64,000 nucleotides of DNA from SOKP01 sp048887165 (GTDB taxonomy: Archaea > Asgardarchaeota > Lokiarchaeia > Sigyniarchaeales > SOKP01): contig JBHLJZ010000003.1 in assembly GCA_048887165.1 (NCBI GenBank), positions 31,786-95,785 of the forward strand, read 5' to 3'. The translations under genes and the position numbers were made by a program. Position 1 is the stretch's first letter; each line of letters begins with the position of its first letter. Below the pieces are notes generated by a model. It did no database searches. It saw nothing but the letters and a program-made list of their open reading frames with translations, and had not been told where the DNA came from. This document shows positions 1 through 9,064 of this stretch, in pieces.

Positions 1-1
1 C

Positions 2-613
2 ACAAATGTTTCAGATGAAATCGATTTAGGTTATCCTACTCCGGGTACAAAAGCTTCTGGTATCTATTACGACATGTTTGTAAGATATAACGCAAGTGGA
101 AGCTTTGAAATGGTAACAAACTCTTCTTACAATCTGGAAAATAACCTTCCAATGGGATATTTATTGGATCCTTCTATAATTAACTCATCGTTATGGACAT
201 TTTTCTTTAATTATCCATTTGTCACTTCAAAAGGACTGGATTATGGTAATATTGCAACGTGGTGGCAAGCAATGATTACTGCTGATCCCATGTTAAACAC
301 TAATATGACTGTGGCAGAAGATGGAAAGGGATTTAAATTAACAGCGAAAGGAGAATTCCTTGAGTACTTATTAATTATGATTATGGGACCCCCTCCTTTT
401 CCATTAGGAACACTAGAAGATATGGAAGCAACGGTGCATTGGAATGATAAGGGAGTTTTAAATGATGGACAGTTATTCTATGGTGGATTAGAAATTGCTT
501 CTTTTCAATTGGGTGGAGGTATTATACCCGGATATGAATTATCAATTGTTATTGGAATTACTGGTGCATCAGTTATAGGATTAATATATGTGATGAAAAA
601 AAAGAAGTTCTAA
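2..613 (+). CDS. Surface/secreted protein, 3' part only, with archaeosortase-like C-terminal anchor
   Basis: The reading frame is open from the first bases of the window and runs to TAA at 611-613, so the 5' part lies outside; about 203 residues are visible. An internal ATG at 74 is not needed as a start. The visible part is rich in N, G, T and aromatic residues, as in an extracellular beta-rich domain. It ends with a PGYE-type motif, a hydrophobic helix of about 18 residues and a basic KKKKF tail. This tripartite layout is the pattern of PGF-CTERM-like sorting signals, which Asgard archaea use in a PGYE variant, so a cell-surface protein processed at the C-terminus is inferred. The function of the body is not recognisable from this fragment. 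Confidence 0.75.
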   Translation, partial: TNVSDEIDLGYPTPGTKASGIYYDMFVRYNASGSFEMVTNSSYNLENNLPMGYLLDPSIINSSLWTFFFNYPFVTSKGLDYGNIATWWQAMITADPMLNTNMTVAEDGKGFKLTAKGEFLEYLLIMIMGPPPFPLGTLEDMEATVHWNDKGVLNDGQLFYGGLEIASFQLGGGIIPGYELSIVIGITGASVIGLIYVMKKKKF

Positions 614-664
614 TAAATTTAAATATAAATATCAAATAAATGCAAATAGAAGTTGAGTTTTATT

Positions 665-940
665 ATGAAATTTCTAGATGCAATCTTTTTTTTAATTATT
701 ATATCTGTACTTCTATGGTCAATCAAAGTAGATTTATTCTTTACGATATTTAGTACTGTTATTTTATTATATATCATAATTCAGTTATTTTTTATGAATC
801 CAATTGATGTTTTATCATCTCTAATGAATTTCCTATTTCTTAATCCTTCAGGTTTTTTCTTTTTATTAATTCCATTTATCACTGCTTTATTTCATTATTT
901 TATAAAAAAATATCAAAAGAAAAAAATAGATCAGATCTGA
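665..940 (+). CDS. Small hydrophobic membrane protein, unknown function
   Basis: A frame of about 91 codons begins with ATG at 665, preceded by a GTTGAG stretch at about 652-657; a TTG at 653 would add four residues. Nearly the whole protein is hydrophobic, with three likely transmembrane helices, an internal NPIDV/NPSG loop and a basic tail (KKYQKKK) that should face the cytoplasm. I recognise no family. It lies just downstream of the surface-protein gene on the same strand and ends 10 bp from the convergent ABC permease. Either co-transcription with the surface protein or an independent small gene is possible. It is supported only by its coherent topology. Confidence 0.45.
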   Translation: MKFLDAIFFLIIISVLLWSIKVDLFFTIFSTVILLYIIIQLFFMNPIDVLSSLMNFLFLNPSGFFFLLIPFITALFHYFIKKYQKKKIDQI

Positions 941-950
941 CATTTTGAGT

Positions 951-2606
951 TCATTCTACACGGCTTAGGAATTTAATTCCAATAAATACTAATATGAAGG
1001 AGATTCCTAATGACATTGCATAATAAAGAAAAATAGTAAGTATTAATCCTTCAGAATAATTTATTGAATAATGAACATTAGGTACAAAAATCAATAATGC
1101 TAGAAGAAATGATAAAATTTGTAAAAAAACTATTAGATAGATATTAAAATATATAAATTTTCCTCGCTCCTTGTATAAAGGTTTAATTGATTGGATAGCA
1201 ATAGCTTGGGAAAGAATGATGAGACTTGTTAAGAGATAGGTAATAAAAAATGTTAATGCGGTTAAGAAATCGAGTATAAACAATATTGAAAAAATGCTAG
1301 TAAGAATAATATCTGAGATTATAATAATTATTACCATATTATAAAGAAAAGAAATGATTATTGTTTTTACACTCCTTATTGATTTTTTGTAAATAAATAG
1401 AATTTCTTTAGTATTGATAAAAACATAAATTCCCATAAATACACCATAAGTAAAACCTCCTATCCATGATAAGATCATCATAATTAAAAAATTGAAATTT
1501 ACTACTTCGATCTTAAAATATCCAAATTGAAATGAAATTTCATTGATAGATAAAAGAGGTTCAGGTAAAGATAGGTATAAAAATATGGCAAAAACAATAT
1601 TTAAACCAATCAAGTATATTAATCTATTAACATTTTCCCTTTTTCTAATAAATTCCTTAAATTGTGTGACAACTAAAGTTTTATATTTAGAAGGTGTGAT
1701 TTTTTTGATTACTTTAATCATAATTTTTTCGATTTTAGGAAATCTTGACTTATCTTGTATCGGGTATTCTAAATCATAAAACATCTCTGCTTTTTTATAT
1801 GTTATAATCGAAATTATGATCGGGACAAGAATAATTAATAGCAAATATACCCAGAAATTTAAGAAATACCCACTAGTTAATGAAGGATCGATAAAGTAAA
1901 GTAGCATGTTTGAATACCAAAAGGAGGGAATAAAGTTTACCAAAAACTTCAATTCTTTAAAATAATCAAAAATAGTAAAAATTGTATGAAAAGAATAAAC
2001 CATTAAAATTACAATAAATGGTAATAAAAGGAATAAAGAATTCCCCAACCTCTTGGTTTTTTTACTTTGTAAAATTCTATGCTCAAGCCAGTTAGTCAGT
2101 ATCGTTCCTATTAATAATCCAAAACTTATTAATGCGAAAATTATCAAATAAAACATTATATAATGAAAATAATTTAACTCTGGATTAAGTTGAATCATTA
2201 AAGATGTTCCTAAAGGACCAATTGCTAAAATAAATAAAAGATAAAAAGGTAGTTGCCCAATAAATTCACCAAAAAGAATATCTCCTGCTTTCGCAGGAGC
2301 CGATAAGACAATATCTTTTATTCCTATTTCCAATTTTCTATACATCATAAAAAGAGGATACATGATAAAAATCACAAAAAAAATCATGAAACTATATTCT
2401 ATTAGTGGATGAAGAACTGTTTTTAGTGAACTTGAAAATGATTTTAATAGATCAGGTAAAATAATATCAAACAAAGCAGGTCCAACATATATCGCCCAAA
2501 ATAAAAATAGAGCAAAAATTATAATAAAAAACAGTTTTCTATTTTTTCTAAATTTATAAGTTTTTAATCTAATTTCATTTTTGGCAATTTTAATCCATAA
2601 AGTCAT
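951..2606 (-). CDS. ABC transporter permease (ABC-2 type)
   Basis: This 551-aa protein has about twelve predicted membrane helices in two blocks, separated by a cytoplasmic stretch around residues 285-325 (KKAEMFYDLEYPIQDKSR and what follows). The amino end is a short basic amphipathic segment before the first helix. The size and layout fit a full-length ABC-2 exporter membrane subunit in which two permease halves are fused. It starts 27 bp downstream of the ATPase gene on the same strand, so the two form one transporter and probably one transcript. The substrate cannot be told from sequence; this family exports lipids, drugs, peptides or polysaccharides. Confidence 0.8.
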   Translation of the reverse strand: MTLWIKIAKNEIRLKTYKFRKNRKLFFIIIFALFLFWAIYVGPALFDIILPDLLKSFSSSLKTVLHPLIEYSFMIFFVIFIMYPLFMMYRKLEIGIKDIVLSAPAKAGDILFGEFIGQLPFYLLFILAIGPLGTSLMIQLNPELNYFHYIMFYLIIFALISFGLLIGTILTNWLEHRILQSKKTKRLGNSLFLLLPFIVILMVYSFHTIFTIFDYFKELKFLVNFIPSFWYSNMLLYFIDPSLTSGYFLNFWVYLLLIILVPIIISIITYKKAEMFYDLEYPIQDKSRFPKIEKIMIKVIKKITPSKYKTLVVTQFKEFIRKRENVNRLIYLIGLNIVFAIFLYLSLPEPLLSINEISFQFGYFKIEVVNFNFLIMMILSWIGGFTYGVFMGIYVFINTKEILFIYKKSIRSVKTIIISFLYNMVIIIIISDIILTSIFSILFILDFLTALTFFITYLLTSLIILSQAIAIQSIKPLYKERGKFIYFNIYLIVFLQILSFLLALLIFVPNVHYSINYSEGLILTIFLYYAMSLGISFILVFIGIKFLSRVE

Positions 2607-2633
2607 CTAAAAGTTAAAAATCTCCTTTCAAAT

Positions 2634-3428
2634 TTAATTAGAATTATCACTTTTAATCCTTGAATTACTCCAGTTCAATAGGTCCTCATGATAAGTAGTT
2701 TGCATAACTTTTATATAAGCTTCTTCTAAACTATTCGCTCCTGTAGATTGTATTACCTCCTTAGGGGGCCCTTGAATTTTTAATACACCTCTATCTATCA
2801 TTGCTATAAGATCACAAAGATCTTCAGCTATATCTAGAAAATGTGTGCAAATAAAAAATGTTTTATCCGCTTTTTTAACTAAATTACTGATAAGTTTTTT
2901 AACCATACTTGCAGAAGCAGGATCTAAATTTGCTGTGGGTTCATCTAAAAACAAAATTTTTGGATCATGAATTATGGACGCACATAAACTCACTTTCTGT
3001 CTCATTCCTTTAGAATATCCTTCTAAAAGGTCACTTTCTCTATTATTTAATCCAAAAAGTTTTAATAAATCATCAATTCTTGATTCTATTGTACTTTCTG
3101 GTAAATAATATAAGGATCCCACAAATTCCAAGAATTCTCGTGCTGTTAATTTTTCATATAAGCCAATTGTTTCTGGTAAGAAACCACAATTTATTTTAAC
3201 TTTATTTTTTTCTTTAAAAATATCATATCCCGCTACTAATGCTTTTCCTGAAGTAGGTTTGATGATTGAATTCAACATTCTTACAGTTGTTGTTTTTCCA
3301 GCACCATTTGGTCCTAAAAGTCCAAAAGTTATTCCATAAGGTATCTTAATATTCAAATGATCAACAGCTAGAATTTTTCCAAATTTCTTTGTTAGATTTT
3401 CAGAAATAATCGCATATTCGGTATCCAT
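2634..3428 (-). CDS. ABC transporter ATP-binding protein
   Basis: A 264-aa cytoplasmic nucleotide-binding subunit. Walker A is GPNGAGKT near residue 39, a Q-loop-like position precedes the ETIGLYEKLTAREFL helix, the signature motif is the variant YSKGMRQK near 140, Walker B with catalytic Glu is ILFLDEPTANLDP, and the switch His is in ICTHFLD. These are all hallmarks of a DrrA/CcmA-like ATPase that powers ABC-2 exporters. The ATG at 3428 gives the normal start with little leader. It is the first gene of a two-gene unit with the permease immediately downstream. The variant signature SKGMRQ instead of SGGQ is common in this subfamily. Confidence 0.92.
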   Translation of the reverse strand: MDTEYAIISENLTKKFGKILAVDHLNIKIPYGITFGLLGPNGAGKTTTVRMLNSIIKPTSGKALVAGYDIFKEKNKVKINCGFLPETIGLYEKLTAREFLEFVGSLYYLPESTIESRIDDLLKLFGLNNRESDLLEGYSKGMRQKVSLCASIIHDPKILFLDEPTANLDPASASMVKKLISNLVKKADKTFFICTHFLDIAEDLCDLIAMIDRGVLKIQGPPKEVIQSTGANSLEEAYIKVMQTTYHEDLLNWSNSRIKSDNSN

Positions 3429-3681
3429 GATAATGCTTTATATAATCGAATTTTTATAATACTTTAATATACTTCACTTCATATTTATGTTTTGATTAAC
3501 TAAATTTAGAAGAACCTTTTTCTGGTAAAATTATGTTAAAATCTGAATACTTGATCTTCAGCATCATTAAATAATAAAAAAAATATCTTGCAATAATATT
3601 CTTTTTAGGTCAGTAAGAAAAGAATAAAATAAAAGAAAAATAAATTTTTGTCATGTTATTAATGGTACTTATTTTAAAAGG

Positions 3682-4593
3682 CTAAGAAAGAACTTCATGT
3701 AAACGATATTGAAACTTTCCTAACTTACCGCCATAATTTCCCGCAGATATGCGATTTACTCCAGGTACTTTTACCGCCGCTTGAATACCTAGCTTCATAG
3801 CTTCTTTTATAGCATTTTCATTTGCAGCATCGTATATAAGTTCATAAACACAATTATCCTTTTCTCCAAGTTGAGAGTTTTCACTTTTCCCTCTTAAAGT
3901 TGGGCATAAAGGATCATTTGTAGAAGCGTTTAAAAAACTATAATTTGAACCTACTTTTGAACCAGAACGAGCTATACCCCCTGGAAATGGAGATATAACA
4001 TTCTCAACGTCTTTAATTGCCTCTACTGCAGCTTCAGCGGCTTTGAGACCCGAATCTTGACTTTCAGCCAAGATTAAAAAATTACCTCCCGCAATACCTT
4101 TTCCAACCTTGAAATTACTCTGTACTATAAATTCACCATCCATAACTGGAATTTTCCATACTTCAAATGGATAAAGCATTTCAACTTTTTCTTCAAATTT
4201 ATCACCAAAGAATTTCAATTTATAACCAGTTTTTATCTCAAAATCCTTCTCAGGATCAACAGAAGTATTCATTGCATCGAAACAGGCTGTAGTTGGACAT
4301 GTTAAAATGCATTGACCAATTCTATTTAATAAAACATTATCCATTTCATCTTTTTTTGTTTTAAAGAACATTAAGGCGACGCCCGGGCGTTTATCTGGTG
4401 TTTTATCCATAGGTATAAAAACGTCGATTCCAGCTTCAGAATCACAGTGTATAGTAGATGTTCCATAACCAGTAGCAATTTGTGCTGCCATTTTTACCCA
4501 TTTTTCATTTTTTGCTGTGACTAATATTCGTGTAAATACAGCCCCAAACGCTTCGCAAAAAGTATCTTCAATTTTTACTCCATTTAATTCCAT
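3682..4593 (-). CDS. ftr: Formylmethanofuran--tetrahydromethanopterin formyltransferase
   Basis: This 303-aa protein matches the Ftr family over its whole length, beginning MELNGVKIEDTFCEAFGA, with the conserved AAQIATGYGTSTI segment and the later GGNFLILAESQ and PFPGGIARSGSKVGSNY segments. Ftr moves the formyl group from formylmethanofuran to H4MPT, the second step of the archaeal methyl branch of the Wood-Ljungdahl pathway, in the cytosol. It is divergent from mtd, with about 160 bp between the two starts, and mch lies 12 kb away, so consecutive steps are clustered but not in one operon. The catalysed direction (fixation or oxidation) cannot be deduced. Confidence 0.95.
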   Translation of the reverse strand: MELNGVKIEDTFCEAFGAVFTRILVTAKNEKWVKMAAQIATGYGTSTIHCDSEAGIDVFIPMDKTPDKRPGVALMFFKTKKDEMDNVLLNRIGQCILTCPTTACFDAMNTSVDPEKDFEIKTGYKLKFFGDKFEEKVEMLYPFEVWKIPVMDGEFIVQSNFKVGKGIAGGNFLILAESQDSGLKAAEAAVEAIKDVENVISPFPGGIARSGSKVGSNYSFLNASTNDPLCPTLRGKSENSQLGEKDNCVYELIYDAANENAIKEAMKLGIQAAVKVPGVNRISAGNYGGKLGKFQYRLHEVLS

Positions 4594-4664
4594 TTCAATT
4601 CAACTTTATTAATTATTGATATTTCTTTTTAAAACCAATTCTATTTTTTAAGTTTTAATAGACT

Positions 4665-4683
4665 GTAATAATATATAAAATTT
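4665..4683 (+). promoter_or_regulatory. Putative TATA box of mtd
   Basis: The divergent ftr-mtd spacer carries an A/T-rich TATA-like run (aatatataaaa) about 80 bp before the mtd start. With normal archaeal spacing this would put the transcript start near 4705 and leave a leader of about 50 nt containing the AAGGTT ribosome-binding stretch. In such AT-rich DNA the assignment is tentative. Confidence 0.35.
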
Positions 4684-4757
4684 TTAAGAGAAGAAAACTA
4701 AAAATTTTAATTAATTATCAATTTAAAAAATTCAATAACAAAATAAGGTTGATGAAA

Positions 4758-5603
4758 ATGAGCGAAGAAAAAATACTAAAAATCGGTATTTTAAAGAATG
4801 GAACAATTGGCGCCTCATTATTGCTTGCATTTTTGATGGATGAGAGAGCTGAAGCAACAAGATTGAGTGTACGTGAAATTACCTCCGGTGCTAAAATGCA
4901 CCCTCCAGAAGAGTGTGTTGATACAATGAAAAAATTGCTAGAATTTAACCCAGAATTGATTTTGATGTCGAGCCCTAATGCTGCTTTGAAAGGACCTTTA
5001 GCTGCAAGAGAAATGGCTAAAGAAGCAAATATACCCACGATTATTATTTCTGATGCTCCAGCGAAAAAAGCAGTTGATGAAATCAAAGAAAAAAATATGG
5101 GATACATTCTAGTAAATTGTGATAGTATGATTGGTGCAAGAAGACCTTTTTTGGATCCTATTGAAATGAGCTGTTTCAATTCAGATTTATTAAAAGTTTT
5201 AGCCATCTCAGGAGCGCTTCTAGTAATTACTGAAGAATTAAATAAGGTAATAATGGATATGCTGGATAATAAAGCACCAGTATTACCCCAAATCATTATT
5301 GATGCTGCTACCGCAGTTAAAGCTGCAAAATTTGCAAACCCTTATGCAGAAGCTAAAGCAATAGCTGCCTTTGAATTAGCAGCATCTGTATCAAAGATAA
5401 CATCTAAAGCATGTTTTGTTCTTAAGGAAAGAGACGAATATATGCCTCTTTTAGCAGCAGCTCATGAGATGATGAGAACTGCTGCTTTAATGTGTGATGA
5501 AGCAAGAGAAATAGAGAAGAAAAATGATTCAGTTCTAAGAACTCCTCACCATGCGAAACAATATATCCTCACTAAACGAGGCCTTCATGAAAAAGAACAA
5601 TAA
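4758..5603 (+). CDS. mtd: F420-dependent methylene-H4MPT dehydrogenase
   Basis: The protein (about 281 aa) has the Mtd N-terminus KIGILKNGTIGASLLL, followed by the conserved SGAKM segment and the later NPYAEAKA, RDEYMPL and EMMRTAA segments of the family. Mtd interconverts methylene- and methenyl-H4MPT using coenzyme F420. The three possible starts are TTG 4749, ATG 4752 and ATG 4758; the last is chosen because AAGGTT lies 7-12 nt upstream. Together with ftr and mch it supplies three consecutive H4MPT steps in this window. F420 use also fits the FrhB-like protein at 24.9 kb. Its partner mer was not seen here. Confidence 0.95.
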   Translation: MSEEKILKIGILKNGTIGASLLLAFLMDERAEATRLSVREITSGAKMHPPEECVDTMKKLLEFNPELILMSSPNAALKGPLAAREMAKEANIPTIIISDAPAKKAVDEIKEKNMGYILVNCDSMIGARRPFLDPIEMSCFNSDLLKVLAISGALLVITEELNKVIMDMLDNKAPVLPQIIIDAATAVKAAKFANPYAEAKAIAAFELAASVSKITSKACFVLKERDEYMPLLAAAHEMMRTAALMCDEAREIEKKNDSVLRTPHHAKQYILTKRGLHEKEQ

Positions 5604-5648
5604 AAAAAGTTAATCTTTATATAAATTTTCAAATTTTTTTTTAAAATA

Positions 5649-6602
5649 TTAGAAATTAGAATCGTTAAGATATTGCTTTAAATTTGCAAAATCTTTTCCA
5701 GTTAGAACATTTAAAACGGAATTAAATACTTCGTTTTTCTTATTTTTTGTCACAGCCATTAAAACTGATCCATTGCTTACTTCCTTGACTAAAATATAAT
5801 TACTATCACTCTCATAAATTATTGTTGATAACTCTAAAGGAGAGACGCTTGAATTTAACAGTTCCATTATTTTCGTAAATATTTGGTATACATTTGAATC
5901 AAGTGTACCAATCTCAAATTTCATAAATTGTAAAGGTTTAATTTCAACCTTTCCTAAAGTAGAAGCTATCAATAATCCATCTGGTTGGTTGAATAGTAAA
6001 TATTCGGATAATGTATTCACTTTTAACTGATCTAATAAATGTCTTATTTTACCAAGCTTCTGAAGAGCTAATGTATTCTGTTGAATTTCATAATCTAGAA
6101 TCTCGATTAATCTGTGTTGAGCACTTCCTTCTTTAACGGAAACTGGTGTAAATGCGATTTTTTCTTTTAAATCATCGGATAGCCCTTTAATTAAAATTTC
6201 ATAGAGTTTGTCTTCTTTTGAGTCCTGCAAATCAATTTTGTTCAATAAAACGTATACCTTTTCCATTTTAGGGCTAAATTCAAAAATATATTTTAAAAAT
6301 TTGTCAAAAATTTCTTTTACTCGCTCTTCAAGAACAGTAGAATCCGTCATAAATACTGCAGTAGTTACTTCTGAAAATATCAATTCCCGGCGTTCTTCAG
6401 AAAAATACTGCTCCATGTAGCGTTCTTGGCCTCCTGCATCCCAGACGTTAAGTTCCATTATTCCTCTGAAGATGAAATTTTCTCTAGAGATACCCTTGGT
6501 TGGTTTAAGATTTAAGACCTTCATGAAATTGTATCCCAAGCAAGTAGTTCTCATAAGACTTGTTTTACCTGCATTTTGTGGACCAAATAATAGAATTTTC
6601 AT
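5649..6602 (-). CDS. Rag/Gtr-like small GTPase with C-terminal roadblock-like region
   Basis: Residues 1-180 form a Ras-superfamily G domain: P-loop GPQNAGKT at 7-14, switch-I Thr near 35, WDAGGQERY at 54-62 with the catalytic Gln present, canonical NKID at 121-124, and SVKEG as the G5 region. The MEQYFSEERRELIFSEV segment after G3 is typical of Rag/Gtr GTPases rather than Rab or Arf. Residues about 185-317 are separate and contain the DGLLIAST strand and alternating strand-helix pattern of a roadblock/longin-type domain, as at the C-terminus of eukaryotic RagA-D. Rag GTPases dimerise through that domain and control TORC1 on lysosomes; here a nutrient- or membrane-linked switch is inferred. 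No lipidation motif is visible. Confidence 0.85.
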   Translation of the reverse strand: MKILLFGPQNAGKTSLMRTTCLGYNFMKVLNLKPTKGISRENFIFRGIMELNVWDAGGQERYMEQYFSEERRELIFSEVTTAVFMTDSTVLEERVKEIFDKFLKYIFEFSPKMEKVYVLLNKIDLQDSKEDKLYEILIKGLSDDLKEKIAFTPVSVKEGSAQHRLIEILDYEIQQNTLALQKLGKIRHLLDQLKVNTLSEYLLFNQPDGLLIASTLGKVEIKPLQFMKFEIGTLDSNVYQIFTKIMELLNSSVSPLELSTIIYESDSNYILVKEVSNGSVLMAVTKNKKNEVFNSVLNVLTGKDFANLKQYLNDSNF

Positions 6603-6805
6603 CGGAAATATGCTCTTGTAATAAAATTTAATTTATTTTATCGTCTAATATATTCTTTATAAATTAATATTTATTTAATTTTTTCTAATTATTATAAGCT
6701 TGTTTGAGCTTTCTAAAAGATTATAGTTTTGACGATTCAATTAAATATAATTTTTAATTAACTAAATTAAAAAGAATTTTAAAAAAAATATTAGTATGAT
6801 TTAAA

Positions 6806-7333
6806 ATGGATTTAGAGCAATATATCAGAAATGTACCAGATTGGCCTAAACCTGGCATTCAATTCAAAGATATTACGACTTTAGCAAAACAATATGCTCC
6901 GTTTAAGGAGTCTTGTGATAAAATAATAGAATATTTTAAGGGTAAGGGAATAACTAAAGTAGCAGCTATTGAAGCACGTGGTTATGTTTGGGGCGGGGTT
7001 ATTGCTTATCAGTTAGAAGCTGGATTTGTTTTGATAAGAAAACCTGGTAAGTTGCCATATAAAACGCTAAGCGAAACTTATGAACTCGAATATGGCACCG
7101 ATACTATTGAGATGCATATTGATGCAGTTGAAGAAGGTGATAAAGTTTTATTATTCGATGATTTACTAGCAACAGGAGGGACTGCTAAAGCAGCAGCAAA
7201 TTTAATCGAAAAAGCAGGAGGAATAATAGCAGGAATTGCATTTGTTATTGAACTTACTGGTAGTTTGCATGGAAAAGACAAATTACAGACTTATGATGTA
7301 ATTTCTTTAATAAAAATTCCGGTTGAAGAATAA
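6806..7333 (+). CDS. apt: Adenine phosphoribosyltransferase
   Basis: A 175-aa type I phosphoribosyltransferase that makes AMP from adenine and PRPP. The PRPP-binding loop is VLLFDDLLATGGTAKA, and the APRT-specific front segment PDWPKPGIQFKDIT and the hood motif EARGYVWG are present. Length is normal for the family. It lies between the Rag-like GTPase (divergent) and the gcv genes. Adenine released by the MTA phosphorylases encoded 5 kb downstream is its natural substrate, so salvage of adenine from methylthioadenosine can be completed within the window. Confidence 0.95.
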   Translation: MDLEQYIRNVPDWPKPGIQFKDITTLAKQYAPFKESCDKIIEYFKGKGITKVAAIEARGYVWGGVIAYQLEAGFVLIRKPGKLPYKTLSETYELEYGTDTIEMHIDAVEEGDKVLLFDDLLATGGTAKAAANLIEKAGGIIAGIAFVIELTGSLHGKDKLQTYDVISLIKIPVEE

Positions 7334-7481
7334 ACCGGTATAACTTTTTCTAAAGTTTCTTGTTTTACCCTATTTACCCATTTTTTTCCCAACCTATATT
7401 CCTTGATAACTTTTAGTCTGAAAATTTAAATAATTCTCTGTACTTTATACTCACAATATTATTATTTACACATTATTTGGT

Positions 7482-8588
7482 GTGGATCTAACGAAACAAG
7501 AAAATCAAGAGATTAAAAAGACCCCTCTTTATAATAAACACTTACAATTAGGTGCTAGAATGGTTGAATTTGCGGGATTCTATATGCCTGTTCAATTTGA
7601 GAGTATTATAAAGGAACATGAAGCAGTTCGTAGTTATGCAGGTGTTTTTGATATTTCCCATATGGGGGAATTTATACTAGAAGGTAAAGATGTAATTCCA
7701 TTTCTTCAATATATCATGATAAATGATTTGAATCTATTAGAACCTTTTAAAGGGCAATATTCAATTATGTGCTATGAAAATGGAACTGTTGTTGATGATC
7801 TCGTTTATTATGAAGAAACACCTGAAAGATTTAGAATGATAGTGAATGCAGGTAATATCAAAAAAGATCTTGAATGGCTAAATAGTCATATAGGGAATTA
7901 TGATGTAGAAATAACAAATCTTTCTGACAAGCGAACTAGATTAGCGTTTCAAGGATTAAAAGCAGATGAATTGCTCCAACCATTGGTAAACGTCAATTTA
8001 TCAAAGATAAATAGATTTTATTTTTCTTTTTGTGATTTAAATAATAAACCCATATTTCTTGCAAGGACTGGATATACGGGAGAGAAAGGTGTTGAAATAT
8101 CCTTTGAGAATAGTTTTGCAGAGGAAGTCTGGAATGACTTACTTAAAACTGGAGCCTCTCCAGCTGGTCTGGGAGCAAGAGACTCACTCAGATTAGAAGC
8201 TTGTTATTCTTTGTATGGTCATGAAATTAATGATTCAATTACAGCTATAGAGGCAGGACTTAATTGGTTAGCGAAACCAAAAGAGGGAATAAATTATATT
8301 GGTAAAGAAGCTTTAATGAAGCAAAAATCTAAAGGGACAGATCGTATTATTGTTGGGCTAAATTTATTAGATAAGGGGATTATTAGAGAGAATTATAAAA
8401 TATTTATGGATAATAATGAGATTGGTTATGTCACATCAGGAGGATATTCACCAACACTTAAAAAAACTATTGGACTTGGATTAATTAAAAAGGAGTATAG
8501 TGAAGTGGGAAATCAAATAGAAATAGAAGTGCGTAATAAATTACTTAAGGGAATTATCGTATCTACACCATTCTATCGAAATATATAA
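7482..8588 (+). CDS. gcvT: Glycine cleavage system T protein (aminomethyltransferase)
   Basis: This 368-aa protein has the GcvT hallmark front KTPLYNKHLQLGARMVEFAGF, then the AVRSYAGVFDISHMGE folate-site segment, the RTGYTGEKGVEI motif, and GARDSLRLEACYSLYGHE with the conserved Arg and Tyr. It transfers the methylene group of the aminomethyl-lipoyl H protein to a pterin carrier and releases ammonia. The start is GTG at 7482; no better in-frame ATG exists before the conserved region. First of four same-strand genes gcvT-H-PA-PB with gaps under 50 bp. Whether the carrier is H4F or H4MPT is not decided by sequence reading. Confidence 0.95.
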   Translation: MDLTKQENQEIKKTPLYNKHLQLGARMVEFAGFYMPVQFESIIKEHEAVRSYAGVFDISHMGEFILEGKDVIPFLQYIMINDLNLLEPFKGQYSIMCYENGTVVDDLVYYEETPERFRMIVNAGNIKKDLEWLNSHIGNYDVEITNLSDKRTRLAFQGLKADELLQPLVNVNLSKINRFYFSFCDLNNKPIFLARTGYTGEKGVEISFENSFAEEVWNDLLKTGASPAGLGARDSLRLEACYSLYGHEINDSITAIEAGLNWLAKPKEGINYIGKEALMKQKSKGTDRIIVGLNLLDKGIIRENYKIFMDNNEIGYVTSGGYSPTLKKTIGLGLIKKEYSEVGNQIEIEVRNKLLKGIIVSTPFYRNI

Positions 8589-8623
8589 TTTAATTTATAA
8601 TTTAAAGAAAATAGGGAAAAGAG

Positions 8624-9019
8624 ATGGATTACAAATTTCCTGAAGACTTAAAATATACTCCTTCTCATGAATGGGTAAGAATTGAAGATAACATTGCGAT
8701 TGTTGGAATTACTGATTATGCTCAACATCAGTTAGGAGATATTGTGTTTGTAGAACTTCCTGTTATAGGTGTTGTTTTTGAAAAGGGTAGTAATGCTGCC
8801 GAAATAGAATCAGTAAAAGCTGTTGGCGACCTAATTATGCCTTTATCCGGAGAAATACTTGAAATTAATATAAAATTATCAGATAATCCAGAGTTGGTAA
8901 ATTCTTCACCTTTCGAAGATGGATGGATTATAAAAATAAGAATATCTCATCCAAATGAAGTAAATGAGTTATTATCAGCCATTAAATATAAACAATTAGT
9001 AGAAAGTGAAGAAAAATAG
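8624..9019 (+). CDS. gcvH: Glycine cleavage system H protein (lipoyl carrier)
   Basis: The 131-aa protein carries the lipoyl-lysine motif ESVKAVGDL with Lys65, the front segment YTPSHEWVRIED and the hairpin VGITDYAQHQLGDIVFVELP, all conserved in H proteins. It shuttles the aminomethyl group between the P, T and L proteins. The C-terminus is ordinary. ATG at 8624 is preceded by AGGGAAAAGAG. It sits 35 bp after gcvT and 45 bp before gcvPA. No lipoate ligase, LipA/LipB or dihydrolipoamide dehydrogenase gene is visible in the window, so these must be encoded elsewhere. Confidence 0.95.
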   Translation: MDYKFPEDLKYTPSHEWVRIEDNIAIVGITDYAQHQLGDIVFVELPVIGVVFEKGSNAAEIESVKAVGDLIMPLSGEILEINIKLSDNPELVNSSPFEDGWIIKIRISHPNEVNELLSAIKYKQLVESEEK

Positions 9020-9064
9020 AATTTTATTTATTTATATTGATTTTTTTAATATTGTAATAATGAA

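Noticed and set aside
1543..1779. 78-codon forward frame inside the ABC permease gene
   Set aside because: Antisense to a long membrane-protein gene with strong coding signal; hydrophobic pattern comes from complementary codons.
4718..5296. Long antisense open frame (192 codons) opposite mtd
   Set aside because: It is the shadow of the mtd reading frame; its product has no family resemblance, and mtd explains the region fully.
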